Shown: positions 28,171 through 37,793, counted from the first letter of the stretch. The stretch is 64,000 nt of DNA from Rhizobium sp. Root1203 (GCF_001424945.1 NZ_LMCW01000045.1:1-64000), one strand, 5' to 3'. Made by a program: numbers and translations. Notes: generated by a model not told the origin, from the letters alone.

Positions 28171-29208
28171 ATGACGATCACCGACACTGCGCACCTCCCG
28201 CCGGACCATCCGACTGTGAAATCAGGCAAGGTGGGCGTCCTGCTCGTCAATCTCGGAACCCCCGACGGCACCGACTACGCCTCCATGCGCCGCTACCTCA
28301 GGGAGTTCCTGACCGACAAGCGCGTCATCGAGTGGTCGCCCTGGAAGTGGTACCCCATCCTGTTCGGCATCGTGCTCAACACCCGTCCGGGCAAGGTCGG
28401 AAAGGCCTACGAGCTGATCTGGAACAAGGACAGGGACGAAAGCTACCTGCGCACCCACACGCGCAGCCAGTCGGAGCTGATGGCGGAGCGCCTGAAGGAC
28501 CTGCCTGATGTCACGGTCGACTGGGCGATGCGCTACGGCAACCCCTCGATCCCCTCGCGCATCCAGGCGCTGAAGGAGGACGGCTGCGACCGGATCGTAC
28601 TCTTTCCGCTCTATCCGCAATATGCCGCGGCAACGACTGCGACCGTCAACGACAAGGCCTTCCAGCATCTCCTGAAGATGCGCTGGCAGCCGGCGCTGCG
28701 CACCGTGCCCGACTACCACGACGACGAGACCTACATCGAGGCGCTGGCAAACTCGATCACGACGCACCTGGCGACGCTGGACTGGGAACCGGAGATGATC
28801 CTCGCCTCCTTCCACGGCATCCCAATGTCCTACTTCAAGAAGGGCGACCCCTACTACTGTCAGTGCCAAAAGACGGGCCGGCTGCTGCGCGAAAGGCTCA
28901 GCCTGTCCGAGGAGAAATTCATGGTCACCTTCCAGTCCCGCTTCGGCCCGGAAGAGTGGCTGCAGCCCTATACCGACAAGACGGTGGAAAAGCTGGCGCA
29001 GGATGGCGTCAAGAAGATTGCGGTACTCAACCCCGGCTTCGTCTCGGACTGTCTGGAAACGCTGGAAGAAATCGCCGAACAGGCCGCCCATTCGTTCCAC
29101 GAGAACGGCGGCGACAAGTTCACGCACATCCCCTGCCTCAATGACAGCGAGGACGGGATGCGCGTTCTGGAGAAGGTCGTCCGCCGGGAGTTGCTCGGCT
29201 GGGCCTGA
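28171..29208 (+). CDS. hemH: Ferrochelatase
   Basis: A 345-residue enzyme inserting iron into protoporphyrin IX, the last step of heme synthesis. Conserved blocks are VLLVNLGTPDG at the start, RYGNPSI, FPLYPQYAAATTAT, the catalytic-histidine block ASFHGIPMSYFKKGDPYYCQC, TFQSRFGPEEWLQPYT and PGFVSDCLETLEE. Length is normal. It stands alone after a strong terminator, so it has its own promoter. Confidence 0.95.
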   Translation: MTITDTAHLPPDHPTVKSGKVGVLLVNLGTPDGTDYASMRRYLREFLTDKRVIEWSPWKWYPILFGIVLNTRPGKVGKAYELIWNKDRDESYLRTHTRSQSELMAERLKDLPDVTVDWAMRYGNPSIPSRIQALKEDGCDRIVLFPLYPQYAAATTATVNDKAFQHLLKMRWQPALRTVPDYHDDETYIEALANSITTHLATLDWEPEMILASFHGIPMSYFKKGDPYYCQCQKTGRLLRERLSLSEEKFMVTFQSRFGPEEWLQPYTDKTVEKLAQDGVKKIAVLNPGFVSDCLETLEEIAEQAAHSFHENGGDKFTHIPCLNDSEDGMRVLEKVVRRELLGWA

Positions 29209-29270
29209 TTGAGCGTGTTGCCGCGCCGGCCTCGTCCGATCCTTCGGGCCACCTTCGCATGCCACAAGTC

Positions 29271-29315
29271 CCTTCTCCCCTCGGGGAGCAGGTGGCGGCA
29301 GCCGGATGAGGGGGC
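29271..29315. repeat. Rhizobial-type intergenic repeat after hemH
   Basis: The stretch contains a hairpin CTCCCC-TC-GGGGAG followed by GGTGGCGGCAGCCGGATGAG. This wording is familiar to me from abundant intergenic repeats in Rhizobiaceae genomes. It sits between convergent hemH and queE and may help end transcription. Copy number cannot be checked here. Confidence 0.55.
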
Positions 29316-29338
29316 TGCATGGCGAGACGCGCTACACG

Positions 29339-30076
29339 TCACACCCCGCGCTTGTTACCCCACAAAAGCACATGCAGTTGCGGCAATACCCGCGCCGCGA
29401 ACCACCTGTCGTCCGTCACCTTGCCGACAAGCCACAGCATCCGATCCATGATCCCGTCGATGTCGATCCTGGCATCGTCATCGTCCGGCGGGGGCGGCGT
29501 GTGGTTGCCGGGCTGCAGATAGACCGGCAGGTGTGGATAACGGGCAGCCGCCTCGCGCGCAAAGACATAATCGCGGTCGTCGAAGACCACGATCTTCAAC
29601 GCGATCTGCGGCCCGGCGGCCGCCATGCGCAGACAGTCGTCGAAGGCGGCCCAATCGGTCTCCATGCCGCTTGAGGGCGGCTTCGGGCTGAGCACAAGCG
29701 TGTCGAGGTCGGCAAACCACTCCTTGGCGACACTGCCCTGCGTCTCCAGCGCGAATGTATAGCCTTCAGAGTGCCCGTGCGCGATGAGAGCGCCAAGCGG
29801 CTGGATCGCGGGATTGCCGCCGGAAAGCGACACCGTCAGCGGCATGTCGCCGGAAAGCCGGCGAACTTCCCGCCAGATCTCGTCCACCGACATCGGCAGC
29901 CATTGATCGCGGTAGTCGCTGTCGACCGCATGCAGCGTATCGCACCAGGAACAGCGGTAGTCGCAGCCTCCGGTCCTGACGAACACCGTCGGCAGGCCGA
30001 TCAGCACGCCTTCTCCCTGGATCGTCGGTCCGAAGATTTCGCTGACGCGGATGGGCGCCTCGCGAGCCCCGCTCAT
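29339..30076 (-). CDS. queE: QueE: 7-carboxy-7-deazaguanine synthase
   Basis: A 245-residue radical-SAM enzyme of the queuosine/preQ0 pathway. It has the opening SEIFGPTIQGEGVLIGLPT and the modified cluster motif FVRTGGCDYRCSWCDT, whose cysteines bind the 4Fe-4S cluster; SLSGGNPAIQPL follows. Its ATG overlaps the stop of queD by four bases, so it is the last gene of a queC-queD-queE operon on the minus strand. An in-frame ATG further upstream at 30151 lies within queD and is unlikely. Confidence 0.92.
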   Translation of the reverse strand: MSGAREAPIRVSEIFGPTIQGEGVLIGLPTVFVRTGGCDYRCSWCDTLHAVDSDYRDQWLPMSVDEIWREVRRLSGDMPLTVSLSGGNPAIQPLGALIAHGHSEGYTFALETQGSVAKEWFADLDTLVLSPKPPSSGMETDWAAFDDCLRMAAAGPQIALKIVVFDDRDYVFAREAAARYPHLPVYLQPGNHTPPPPDDDDARIDIDGIMDRMLWLVGKVTDDRWFAARVLPQLHVLLWGNKRGV

Positions 30077-30429
30077 GGCCGGTATTCCGCCCACGTCTTG
30101 GGCGTCTCGCTGACGCGCACTGCCGACGTCTCCGGCAATCGCTCCTTGCACCAGTCGTAGAAGTGCCTCGCCAGATACTCCGACGTCACCCGTTCATGGC
30201 CGAGCACGTCGTTCAGGTGGCGGTGGTCGAAGCTGTCATCGATGTAGCGCTTCAGCGGCGCCAGCTCGTGATAGTCGCGAACGAACCCGTTGTCGTCCAG
30301 CTCGACGGCCGACAGCTCCACTTCGACGATGTAGTTGTGCCCGTGCAGCCGCGCGCACTGATGATCGGCGGGCAGGTGTGTCAGCTGATGGGAGGCAGAG
30401 AAGTGGAATTCCTTGGTGATGCGAAACAT
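30073..30429 (-). CDS. queD: QueD: 6-carboxy-tetrahydropterin synthase
   Basis: A 118-residue enzyme of the 6-pyruvoyl-tetrahydropterin synthase fold. Zinc ligands are visible in FHFSASHQL and CARLHGHNY, and the catalytic residues in DHRHLND and SEYLARHFYDW. It converts dihydroneopterin triphosphate to carboxy-tetrahydropterin for QueE. Start and stop overlap queC and queE by three to four bases each, a tightly coupled operon. Confidence 0.93.
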   Translation of the reverse strand: MFRITKEFHFSASHQLTHLPADHQCARLHGHNYIVEVELSAVELDDNGFVRDYHELAPLKRYIDDSFDHRHLNDVLGHERVTSEYLARHFYDWCKERLPETSAVRVSETPKTWAEYRP

Positions 30430-31139
30430 CACTTCACCTCCTCGGCCGAAAAGCCGCTCGTCGCAGCGACCCAGAAATCCGCGTCGTCGTACTCCGTCGG
30501 ATCGTCGACACCGGCCAGATGGAAAGCCTCTCGCCGTTCGACACAGGTGCCGCACCGCCCACAATGGCGCGCGCCGCCCTTGTAGCAGGACCACGTCTTC
30601 GCAAAGGGCGTGCCGCTCTTTACTCCGTCGGTCACGATGTCCGCCTTCGAGATGTTGACGTAGGGCGCGTAGAGCGAAACGCTGGCGTAGCCGTCGAGCG
30701 CCTGGTCCTGCATCGCCTGGAACGCGTCGATGAAGCCGGGACGGCAATCGGGATAGATGAAGTGATCGCCGCCATGCACGGCCACTGCAACGGAATCCGC
30801 TTTTTGCGCGGCGGCCAGGCCGAAGGCGATCGCCAGCATGATCGCATTGCGGTTCGGAACGACGGTCGCCTTCATCGTTTCCTCGGCATAGTGACCGTCG
30901 GGAACGTCGATATCGTCGGTCAGCGCCGAGCCGCTCAGGTGGCGGCCGATGGTGCGAATGTCGATGATCTGGTGCGGGACGCCGAGCCGTTTGGCGCAGG
31001 CGGTGGCGAAATCCAGCTCCTTGCGATGCCGCTGACCGTAGTCGAAGGAGAGGAGGCCGATGAGGTGTCGTTCCGCTGCGACCTTATGGGCAAGCGAAAC
31101 AGAATCCAATCCGCCGGAGCAGATGACGATAGTCTTCAT
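30429..31139 (-). CDS. queC: QueC: 7-cyano-7-deazaguanine synthase
   Basis: A 236-residue ATP-dependent enzyme forming preQ0. It has the PP-loop VICSGGLDSVSLAHK, LLSFDYGQRHRKE, and the zinc-binding C-terminus SCYKGGARHCGRCGTCVERREAF. It starts at 31139 after an AAGGGA site and is the first gene of the queCDE operon. The upstream 190 bases hold the divergent promoter region shared with the stomatin gene; I saw no convincing preQ1 riboswitch there. Confidence 0.94.
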   Translation of the reverse strand: MKTIVICSGGLDSVSLAHKVAAERHLIGLLSFDYGQRHRKELDFATACAKRLGVPHQIIDIRTIGRHLSGSALTDDIDVPDGHYAEETMKATVVPNRNAIMLAIAFGLAAAQKADSVAVAVHGGDHFIYPDCRPGFIDAFQAMQDQALDGYASVSLYAPYVNISKADIVTDGVKSGTPFAKTWSCYKGGARHCGRCGTCVERREAFHLAGVDDPTEYDDADFWVAATSGFSAEEVK

Positions 31140-31333
31140 GATGGGGTCCCTTGTTTTGACCGGGTGGGCTGCGACCGGATACAGGCGCCTTTTACGCCAC
31201 GTCACTGCCGTTGTGAATAGCCAATCGAAAACCCATATATCAAGCATGATCCATTGGCGGCGGCGCTACGGACTGGCGTTTGAAATCGTCTACGCTAAGG
31301 TGCAATCAATCGATTCTATCGCGGGGGAGTTTC

Positions 31334-32344
31334 ATGGTTTTGGGCGGCTTCGACATTGTCGTGATCGCATTGGTGGTCTTTGTCATTCTGGTGCTCTTCG
31401 CCGGGATCAAGACCGTGCCGCAGGGGTATCGCTATACGGTCGAGCGTTTCGGCCGCTACACCCGGACGTTGGAACCGGGCCTCAATATCATCACGCCCTT
31501 TGTCGAGCGCGTCGGCGCCCGGTTGAACGTCATGGAGCAGGTCCTGAATGTTCCGACCCAGGAGGTCATCACCAGGGACAACGCCTCAGTCTCCGCCGAT
31601 GCCGTCTCCTTCTATCAGATCCTCAACGCCGCCCAGGCCGCCTATCAGGTCTCCAACCTCGAGAACGCCATCCTCAACCTGACCATGACCAACATCCGTT
31701 CCGTCATGGGCTCGATGGATCTCGACGAACTGTTGTCGAACCGCGACGCGATCAACGATCGCCTGCTGCGCGTCGTCGATGACGCCGTCCAGCCATGGGG
31801 CATCAAGGTCACCCGCGTCGAGATCAAGGATATCCAGCCGCCGAGAGACCTCGTCGACGCGATGGCACGTCAGATGAAGGCGGAGCGTGAAAAGCGCGCC
31901 CAGGTTCTCGAAGCGGAAGGCTCCCGAAACGCCCAGATCCTGCGTGCCGAGGGCGCCAAGCAGTCGGCGATCCTGCAGGCCGAGGGTCAGCGCGAAGCCG
32001 CATTCCGCAATGCGGAAGCCCGCGAGCGCCTCGCCGAAGCTGAAGCCAAGGCGACGACGATGGTGTCGCAGGCGATCGCCGCCGGCGACGTCCAGGCCAT
32101 CAACTACTTCGTGGCACAGAAATACACCGAGGCACTGACGGCAATTGGTTCGGCGAGCAATTCCAAGGTCGTTCTGATGCCCATCGAGGCCTCGTCCATC
32201 CTGAGCTCGCTAAGCGGAATCGGCGCGATCGCCAGGGAAGTCTTCGGCGATCCGTCCACGCCGCCAGCCCCGCCGCGCCCGCGGCAGGTGCCGGCGCGCA
32301 CGACGCCCCCGGTCAATCCGTTCAACACCAATCAGGAGACCTGA
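31334..32344 (+). CDS. SPFH/stomatin-family membrane protein (QmcA-like)
   Basis: A 336-residue membrane-anchored SPFH protein. It has one N-terminal membrane span (about residues 5-25, IVVIALVVFVILVLFAGI). The band-7 domain (about 28-190) includes VPQGYRYTVERFGRYTRTLEPGLN in two blocks. A charged coiled region (about 185-245, Ala/Glu/Arg rich) is followed by a Pro-rich tail. Such proteins form oligomeric scaffolds and work with NfeD partners; the nfeD gene lies three bases downstream. A GGGGGAG site precedes the ATG. Confidence 0.9.
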   Translation: MVLGGFDIVVIALVVFVILVLFAGIKTVPQGYRYTVERFGRYTRTLEPGLNIITPFVERVGARLNVMEQVLNVPTQEVITRDNASVSADAVSFYQILNAAQAAYQVSNLENAILNLTMTNIRSVMGSMDLDELLSNRDAINDRLLRVVDDAVQPWGIKVTRVEIKDIQPPRDLVDAMARQMKAEREKRAQVLEAEGSRNAQILRAEGAKQSAILQAEGQREAAFRNAEARERLAEAEAKATTMVSQAIAAGDVQAINYFVAQKYTEALTAIGSASNSKVVLMPIEASSILSSLSGIGAIAREVFGDPSTPPAPPRPRQVPARTTPPVNPFNTNQET

Positions 32345-32347
32345 GCG

Positions 32348-32803
32348 ATGATCGCCGCCATAGTCGCGGAGCTCGGACCCTGGAGCTGGTGGATCGCCGG
32401 ACTGGTGCTGCTTGCGGCCGAAATGATTGCCCCCGGCTTCTTCCTGGTCTGGATCGGCCTTGCGGCGCTTGCCGTGGGCGTGCTCTCGCTGCTGTTCTGG
32501 AACGAGACCTTCTGGCTGTGGCAGGTGCAGGCGATCCTGTTTGCCGCGCTTGCCGTCGCAGCCACCTTCATCGGCCGGCGATTGACCCGCCGCCACGACA
32601 CCACAGACGAACCCTTCCTGAACCAGCGCGGCGCCAGCCTCGTCGGCCGCACCGCAACGCTTGCCGAACCCATCCACGAGGGACGCGGCCGCATCCGCCT
32701 GGACGATACGCAGTGGCGCGTCAGCGGCCCCGATCTACCGGTGGGCGCACGGGTGAAGGTCGTCGCGAGCAACGGCCGCGACCTGACGGTCGAAGAGGCC
32801 TGA
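32348..32803 (+). CDS. NfeD-family membrane protein
   Basis: A 151-residue short NfeD. Two or three membrane spans occupy the first about 75 residues (WWIAGLVLLAAEMIAPGFF, then AVGVLSLLF and AILFAALAVAATF). A C-terminal OB-fold domain (about 90-150) carries GRTATLAEPIHEGRGRI. It is co-transcribed with the stomatin gene and is expected to form a complex with it at the inner membrane. It converges with the isomerase gene, the two stops being adjacent. Confidence 0.9.
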   Translation: MIAAIVAELGPWSWWIAGLVLLAAEMIAPGFFLVWIGLAALAVGVLSLLFWNETFWLWQVQAILFAALAVAATFIGRRLTRRHDTTDEPFLNQRGASLVGRTATLAEPIHEGRGRIRLDDTQWRVSGPDLPVGARVKVVASNGRDLTVEEA

Positions 32804-33799
32804 TCAGGCGACGCCGATCCTGAGCAGATCGTGGAAATGAATGAGCCCGATCGGCCGGTTGTCGTCGTCGACGACGATCAGTGCACCGATGCTGTGCTCG
32901 TTGAGCAGCGCCAGGGCGGCGGTCGCAAGCACCGTCGGTTTCACTGTCTTCGGCGTCCGCGTCATGATGTCGTCGACTGCCAGTTCCGAGAGATTGCGCG
33001 TCAGATTGCGCGCCAGATCGCCTTCGGTGACGATCCCGCACAGCCGCCCCTCTCCGTCGACGATACCGACGCAGCCGAAATGCTTGCGCGAAAGCGTCGA
33101 GATCGCCTCCGACAGCGGCGTACCCTGCGGCGCCAGCGGCACGCGTTCACCGGTGTGCATGATGTCGGCGACGTGGCTGAGGCTCGCGCCCAATTTTCCG
33201 CCCGGATGGAAAACGTGAAAATCGCGCGCCGTGAAGCCGCGGGCTTCGAGCAACGCAATCGCCAGCGCATCGCCCATGGCAAGCTGCATCAACGTCGACG
33301 TCGTCGGCGCCAGGCCGTGCGGACATGCCTCCACGACGTTCGGCATCAGCAGAACCACATCCGAGGCAGAGGCAAGCGAGGATTTTTCCGAGGAGGTCAG
33401 TGCAATCAGGGGAATGGAAAAACGCCGCGTATAGACGATGATGTTGCGAAGCTCGGCACTTTCGCCGCCCTTCGAAAGAGCAAGCACCACATCGCCCCTG
33501 CCGACCATGCCGAGATCGCCGTGATTGGCCTCGGCGGCGTGCATGAAGAAGGCCGGCGTCCCTGTCGAGGCCAGCGTCGCGGCGATCTTCACGCCGATAT
33601 GACCGCTCTTGCCGACACCGGTGACGATCACCCGCCCCGAAATGGCACCCGCGACCGCGACCGCCCGCGCAAAGGGTTCGGCAAGAGGGCCGTCCAACGC
33701 CTTCTCCAGAGCCTCGAGAGCCTGCCTCTCGGTTCCGATCGTGCGCTTGGCCGAGTCGACCACCCCATTTTCGATGAGATTTTCCGCTCTTCTGATCAT
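32804..33799 (-). CDS. kdsD: KpsF/GutQ-type arabinose-5-phosphate isomerase
   Basis: A 331-residue sugar isomerase converting ribulose-5-phosphate to arabinose-5-phosphate for Kdo and lipopolysaccharide. The SIS domain (about 45-185) has GRVIVTGVGKSGHIG, HAAEANHGDLGM and ALSKGGESAEL. Two CBS domains follow (about 205-265 and 275-328). Length and domain order match KdsD. Which step it supplies (Kdo or capsule) cannot be decided. Confidence 0.9.
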   Translation of the reverse strand: MIRRAENLIENGVVDSAKRTIGTERQALEALEKALDGPLAEPFARAVAVAGAISGRVIVTGVGKSGHIGVKIAATLASTGTPAFFMHAAEANHGDLGMVGRGDVVLALSKGGESAELRNIIVYTRRFSIPLIALTSSEKSSLASASDVVLLMPNVVEACPHGLAPTTSTLMQLAMGDALAIALLEARGFTARDFHVFHPGGKLGASLSHVADIMHTGERVPLAPQGTPLSEAISTLSRKHFGCVGIVDGEGRLCGIVTEGDLARNLTRNLSELAVDDIMTRTPKTVKPTVLATAALALLNEHSIGALIVVDDDNRPIGLIHFHDLLRIGVA

Positions 33800-33932
33800 G
33801 CCAATGCGTTAGCGGTTTTCGGCGGTCAAGTCCATTGCCTCGTCGCAGCTTCAGAATGCGCCTTGGCAACGAATGGTTAACCACGAGGCTTTACGTTCGG
33901 GTAACACTTCGAAGCATGCCGGGCGCGGACAG

Positions 33933-35456
33933 ATGGGCCAATGGAAATACACGAGCAGTCTGACGCCGCTCTGCGCGGCGGGCCTTGCCGTGTGCTCGGT
34001 TCTGTCAGGCTTGACGCTTGTGCCTTCTCATTCGCTCGCGCAATCCGCACAGCTGCGTGCGACAGATCGTGCCGCCACGCCAGCGTCCGCCTCCGCAAGT
34101 GAAAGCGGCGACAACGCCGGCGCGCAGCCGCAAGAGCCGGCATCGCCGCTGGAACCCGTCGACGCTGCGCCAAGACAGGCACCGTCTGCCGATCGACAAC
34201 CGATATCTGCCGATCTGCCGCCGAGCGACGAGACCACAGGCGCGATTCTCGATGAAGACATGCTGCGCCTGAACACGCGCGAGGCCCCGCTCGACCTCCG
34301 ATCGAACCGCCGGCTGGAGCCGAACCTAGCGACCGAGGAAACGCCAGGTATTCCCATAGGCACCTTCGTTCTGCGCCCCACCGTGACGCAGAGCATAAAC
34401 ACCGAAACGCAGCGGGATGGCGGCACCAAGGAGACCCGAGCGTTCCTCGAAACCGACATGCTGGCGACGCTGACATCCGACTGGGCCCTGCATCAGCTCG
34501 TCGTGACGACGCAGGGTGCCTGGCAGCAGAACGTCAGCGGCGAAGGCGAGGAGCAGCCGGAGTTCCGGATAGGTGGCGATCTGCGGCTCGACCTGCCGGA
34601 GGATACCACCGCCCGCATCCTCGGCGGCTATCGTTTCTATCGCGAAGACACGGACGATCCGAATGCCATCCAGAACGCGGACAAGCAGTCTGACGTGCAG
34701 GAATTCACGGCCGGCGGCTCGATCGAGCGCGATTTCGGTATACTGCGCGGCAGGACCGGCATCGATGTGACGCGGACCCTCTACTCGGATGCAACGCTTT
34801 CCGACGGTACGACGGTTTCGCTCAGCGACCGCAACCAGACGAGCGGCACGCTTCGCGGCCGCATCGGCTACGAGCTGTCGCCTGCCCTCGTTCCCTTCAT
34901 CGAGGCGAATATCGGGAAGACCCACTATGACGACACCGTGGACCGTGCCGGCTATCGCCGCTCGGGCCAGTCCTATGGCGCCATTGCCGGGGTCGAAGTG
35001 GACATGGGAGAGAAGCTTCGTGGCGAAATCGGGCTCGGCTACGAAACCGCCACCTTCGACGACGATCGCCTTGCCGATATCGACACGGCGGTGGTCGATG
35101 TCCGGCTGCTCTGGTCGCCACTCCGCGGAACGGATGTCGACTTCGGCATCCAGACCAGCATTCAGCCGTCTACCAATGCAGGCGACTCGGGTTACGTCTC
35201 GCATGCGTTGACGACAGCCGTCACGCATCAGCTGCGCGACAATCTGGTCGGAACTTTCCTGGGTGGTATCACGCTGCGCGACTATCCGTCGGGGATAAGC
35301 GACGAGACGGTCTACACCACGAGCGCCGGCCTGACCTGGAACATCAACCGCTATCTCGACCTGACGAGCACGCTCGGATACGAACTGACGTCCCGCAAGA
35401 CGGGCACCGACTCGCAGCAATGGCGAGCCGGCGTTGGTCTCAAATTGAAGCGCTAG
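33933..35456 (+). CDS. Putative beta-barrel outer-membrane protein
   Basis: A 507-residue exported protein. A signal peptide lies near the start (AGLAVCSVLSGLTLVP, cleavage about AQSAQ). A Pro/Ala/Ser-rich, probably disordered, segment of about 90 residues follows. The rest (about 120-507) shows alternating strands with aromatic girdles and ends in RAGVGLKLKR, like the beta-barrel porin-2 family of rhizobial outer-membrane proteins. The start at 33933 gives a normal signal peptide; an upstream ATG at 33873 would add 20 residues. It has no operon partner, and function beyond the barrel is unknown. Confidence 0.75.
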   Translation: MGQWKYTSSLTPLCAAGLAVCSVLSGLTLVPSHSLAQSAQLRATDRAATPASASASESGDNAGAQPQEPASPLEPVDAAPRQAPSADRQPISADLPPSDETTGAILDEDMLRLNTREAPLDLRSNRRLEPNLATEETPGIPIGTFVLRPTVTQSINTETQRDGGTKETRAFLETDMLATLTSDWALHQLVVTTQGAWQQNVSGEGEEQPEFRIGGDLRLDLPEDTTARILGGYRFYREDTDDPNAIQNADKQSDVQEFTAGGSIERDFGILRGRTGIDVTRTLYSDATLSDGTTVSLSDRNQTSGTLRGRIGYELSPALVPFIEANIGKTHYDDTVDRAGYRRSGQSYGAIAGVEVDMGEKLRGEIGLGYETATFDDDRLADIDTAVVDVRLLWSPLRGTDVDFGIQTSIQPSTNAGDSGYVSHALTTAVTHQLRDNLVGTFLGGITLRDYPSGISDETVYTTSAGLTWNINRYLDLTSTLGYELTSRKTGTDSQQWRAGVGLKLKR

Positions 35457-35462
35457 CCTCGA

Positions 35463-36350
35463 TCAGAGGGTCTTCAGCAGCGCCTTGAAGCCTTCCTCGA
35501 CAGTGGGACGGATGTCCGCACGCTCCAGCGCAAACGCTACGTTGGCGAGAATGAAGCCATCCTTGGCACCGCAGTCATACGTCGTGCCGCGGAAGTGATA
35601 GCCCGCAAAATCCTGGTCCCTGAGCAGCTTCAGCATGCCATCGGTCAGCTGGATTTCGTTGCCGGCACCGCGTTCCTGGGTTTCCAGGATCTTGAAGATC
35701 TCCGGCTGCAGGATATAGCGACCGTTGATGAAGTAGTTCGACGGCGCGGTTCCCTTGGCAGGCTTTTCGACCATGTCGGTGATATGGAAACCGTCGCCGA
35801 TGGCTTCGCCAACGCCGACGATACCGTATTTGTGGGCCTGATCGGGCGCGCACTCTTCGACCGCAACGATGTTGCCGCCGCTCTGGGCATAAAGGTCGAT
35901 CATGCCCTTCATGCAGCCTTTCGTGTCGCTCTTCATGATCATGTCGGGAAGCAGCAGGGCGAAAGGCTCGCTGCCGACGATCTCGCGGGCGCACCACACC
36001 GCGTGGCCGAGGCCGAGCGGTTCCTGTTGTCGGGTAAAGCTGACCGTGCCGGCCTTGGGAAGCTGGCCGGCAAGCAGAGTGATCTCTGCCTTCTTGCTGC
36101 GCTCGCGCAGCGTCTGTTCGAGTTCGAAGTGAATATCGAAATAGTCTTCGATGATGTGCTTGTTACGGCCGGTGACGAAGACGAAATGCTCGATACCGGC
36201 TTCCAGCGCTTCGTCGACGACGTACTGGATAATCGGCTTGTCGACGACCGTCAGCATCTCCTTCGGAACGGCTTTCGTGGCCGGGAGAAAGCGGGTGCCG
36301 AGGCCGGCGACCGGGAATACAGCTTTGCGAACTTTTTTATGCTCTGCCAC
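35463..36350 (-). CDS. galU: UTP-glucose-1-phosphate uridylyltransferase
   Basis: A 295-residue nucleotidyltransferase making UDP-glucose for exopolysaccharide and glucans. Motifs are KAVFPVAGLGTRFLPATKAVPKEM (two blocks), LGLGHAVWCA, ALLLPDMIM and the metal-binding D. I choose the GTG at 36350 because AGGAGG sits five bases before it; an ATG at 36374 would place that Shine-Dalgarno inside the gene. It is divergent from the transglycosylase gene. Confidence 0.92.
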   Translation of the reverse strand: MAEHKKVRKAVFPVAGLGTRFLPATKAVPKEMLTVVDKPIIQYVVDEALEAGIEHFVFVTGRNKHIIEDYFDIHFELEQTLRERSKKAEITLLAGQLPKAGTVSFTRQQEPLGLGHAVWCAREIVGSEPFALLLPDMIMKSDTKGCMKGMIDLYAQSGGNIVAVEECAPDQAHKYGIVGVGEAIGDGFHITDMVEKPAKGTAPSNYFINGRYILQPEIFKILETQERGAGNEIQLTDGMLKLLRDQDFAGYHFRGTTYDCGAKDGFILANVAFALERADIRPTVEEGFKALLKTL

Positions 36351-36550
36351 ACAATCCTCCTGCGATGATTTCATCGCTTGAAATAAAAGGCATTTTTGAT
36401 TGGACTAGATGAGATTTGCTACCGTTTTGCAAATGGTGACTGTGTTCGTCCGTCATGGTAAAGAATTTGTTGACTCCGTTCGGGTAGTCTCGGGCCTGAG
36501 CGGAACTTCGTGTTCTGCTGCGCCTGAAACGAAAGGACGGATGACCGCCG

Positions 36551-37774
36551 ATGACTCAAAATCACAGAAACTCCCTTCGTGGTCTTGCTCTAGCACTCAT
36601 CGTGACCGCGTCCGCCGGTCTGGCTCCCCTTAACGCGAAAGCCGATCAGCGGTTCCAGAAATGGATCGCGGACTTTTATCAAACAGCCGCTCAAAGTGGC
36701 ATCAGCAAGGCAACCTATAGCAAAGCCTTTTCCGGCGTGACGGATCCAGACCCGACGGTGCTCGAAAAGGCGGCCTATCAGCCTGAATTTACAACGAAAA
36801 TTTGGGACTATATCGATTCTCGTGTAAATCCCTACACGGTCCAGATCGGCCGCAAAATGGCCGCCAAGCACGCCGCCACGCTCAACGCGATCGAGCGCCA
36901 CTTCGGCGTCGACAAAACGATTCTCCTCGCCATCTGGTCGATGGAATCCAATTACGGCGCAGTTCTCGACAAGGACGACAGGCTGCACTACGTGCCGCGC
37001 GCGCTGGCAACGCTTGCCTACGCCGACGAGCGCCGCGCCAAATTTGCCAAGAAGCAGCTGATCGCGGCGCTGAAAATCCTTCAGAACGGTGACATCTCAC
37101 CTGACGGCATGACCGGTTCCTGGGCGGGCGCCATGGGCCATACGCAGTTCATACCGACGAGCTATCTGCTTTACGCCGTCGATGCCGACAACAACGGCCA
37201 CCGCGACATCTGGAATTCCGTGCCCGATGCCCTGGCGACGTCGGCCAATCTGCTGATGAAGAACGGCTGGGATGCCGGCAAGACCTGGGGATACGAAGTG
37301 GCGGTCCCGCAGGGCGCCCTGAAGCAGGTGGGCAAGACCCACACGCTGTCGCAATGGGCGGCCCTCGGCGTGACCCGGCCAAGCGGCAAAGGCTTCAAGG
37401 ACGGCGGCAGCAAGGCCGTCCTGAAGATGCCGGCCGGCGCGAGCGGCCCCGGCTTCCTCATGACCGCCAACTTCTTCACCATCAAGAAGTACAATGCATC
37501 GGACAGCTACGCCATTGCCGTCGGGCTGCTCGCCGACGAGATCGCCGGCTACGGCGGCATGAAACAGCGCTGGCCCCGGCCGGATGGTGTGCTCGACGTC
37601 AAGGAGAAGTTCGAGCTTCAGACCCGGCTGAAAGCACTCGGCTACTATGACGGCGAAGTCGATGGCAACTTCGGCAGCGGATCAAAGGCCGCCATCGCTG
37701 TGGTTCAGGGCAGAATCGGCATGCAGGCGGACGGCGAACCATCGTTGCCGCTGCTGAATGCACTTCGCAAATAG
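36551..37774 (+). CDS. MltB-type lytic murein transglycosylase
   Basis: A 407-residue exported enzyme that cleaves peptidoglycan glycan strands non-hydrolytically. It has a signal peptide (LALALIVTASAGLAPLNAKA). The SLT/MltB domain (about 32-330) has catalytic Glu in IWSMESNYGA and the family blocks GSWAGAMGHTQFIPTSY and WNSVPDALATSANLL. A C-terminal peptidoglycan-binding domain (about 345-405) includes LQTRLKALGYYDGEVDGNFG. There is no lipobox, so it is soluble periplasmic, unlike E. coli MltB. A 13-bp tandem duplication spans its stop codon. Confidence 0.9.
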   Translation: MTQNHRNSLRGLALALIVTASAGLAPLNAKADQRFQKWIADFYQTAAQSGISKATYSKAFSGVTDPDPTVLEKAAYQPEFTTKIWDYIDSRVNPYTVQIGRKMAAKHAATLNAIERHFGVDKTILLAIWSMESNYGAVLDKDDRLHYVPRALATLAYADERRAKFAKKQLIAALKILQNGDISPDGMTGSWAGAMGHTQFIPTSYLLYAVDADNNGHRDIWNSVPDALATSANLLMKNGWDAGKTWGYEVAVPQGALKQVGKTHTLSQWAALGVTRPSGKGFKDGGSKAVLKMPAGASGPGFLMTANFFTIKKYNASDSYAIAVGLLADEIAGYGGMKQRWPRPDGVLDVKEKFELQTRLKALGYYDGEVDGNFGSGSKAAIAVVQGRIGMQADGEPSLPLLNALRK

Positions 37775-37793
37775 TGCTATCAAATAGTGCTAT
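37768..37793. repeat. Tandem 13-bp duplication across a stop codon
   Basis: CAAATAGTGCTAT occurs twice in direct succession (37768-37780, 37781-37793). The first copy contains the TAG stop of the transglycosylase gene. The duplication does not alter the protein. Confidence 0.9.

Noticed and set aside
31140..31333. preQ1 riboswitch upstream of queC
   Set aside because: No convincing preQ1-I or preQ1-II consensus could be drawn in the leader.
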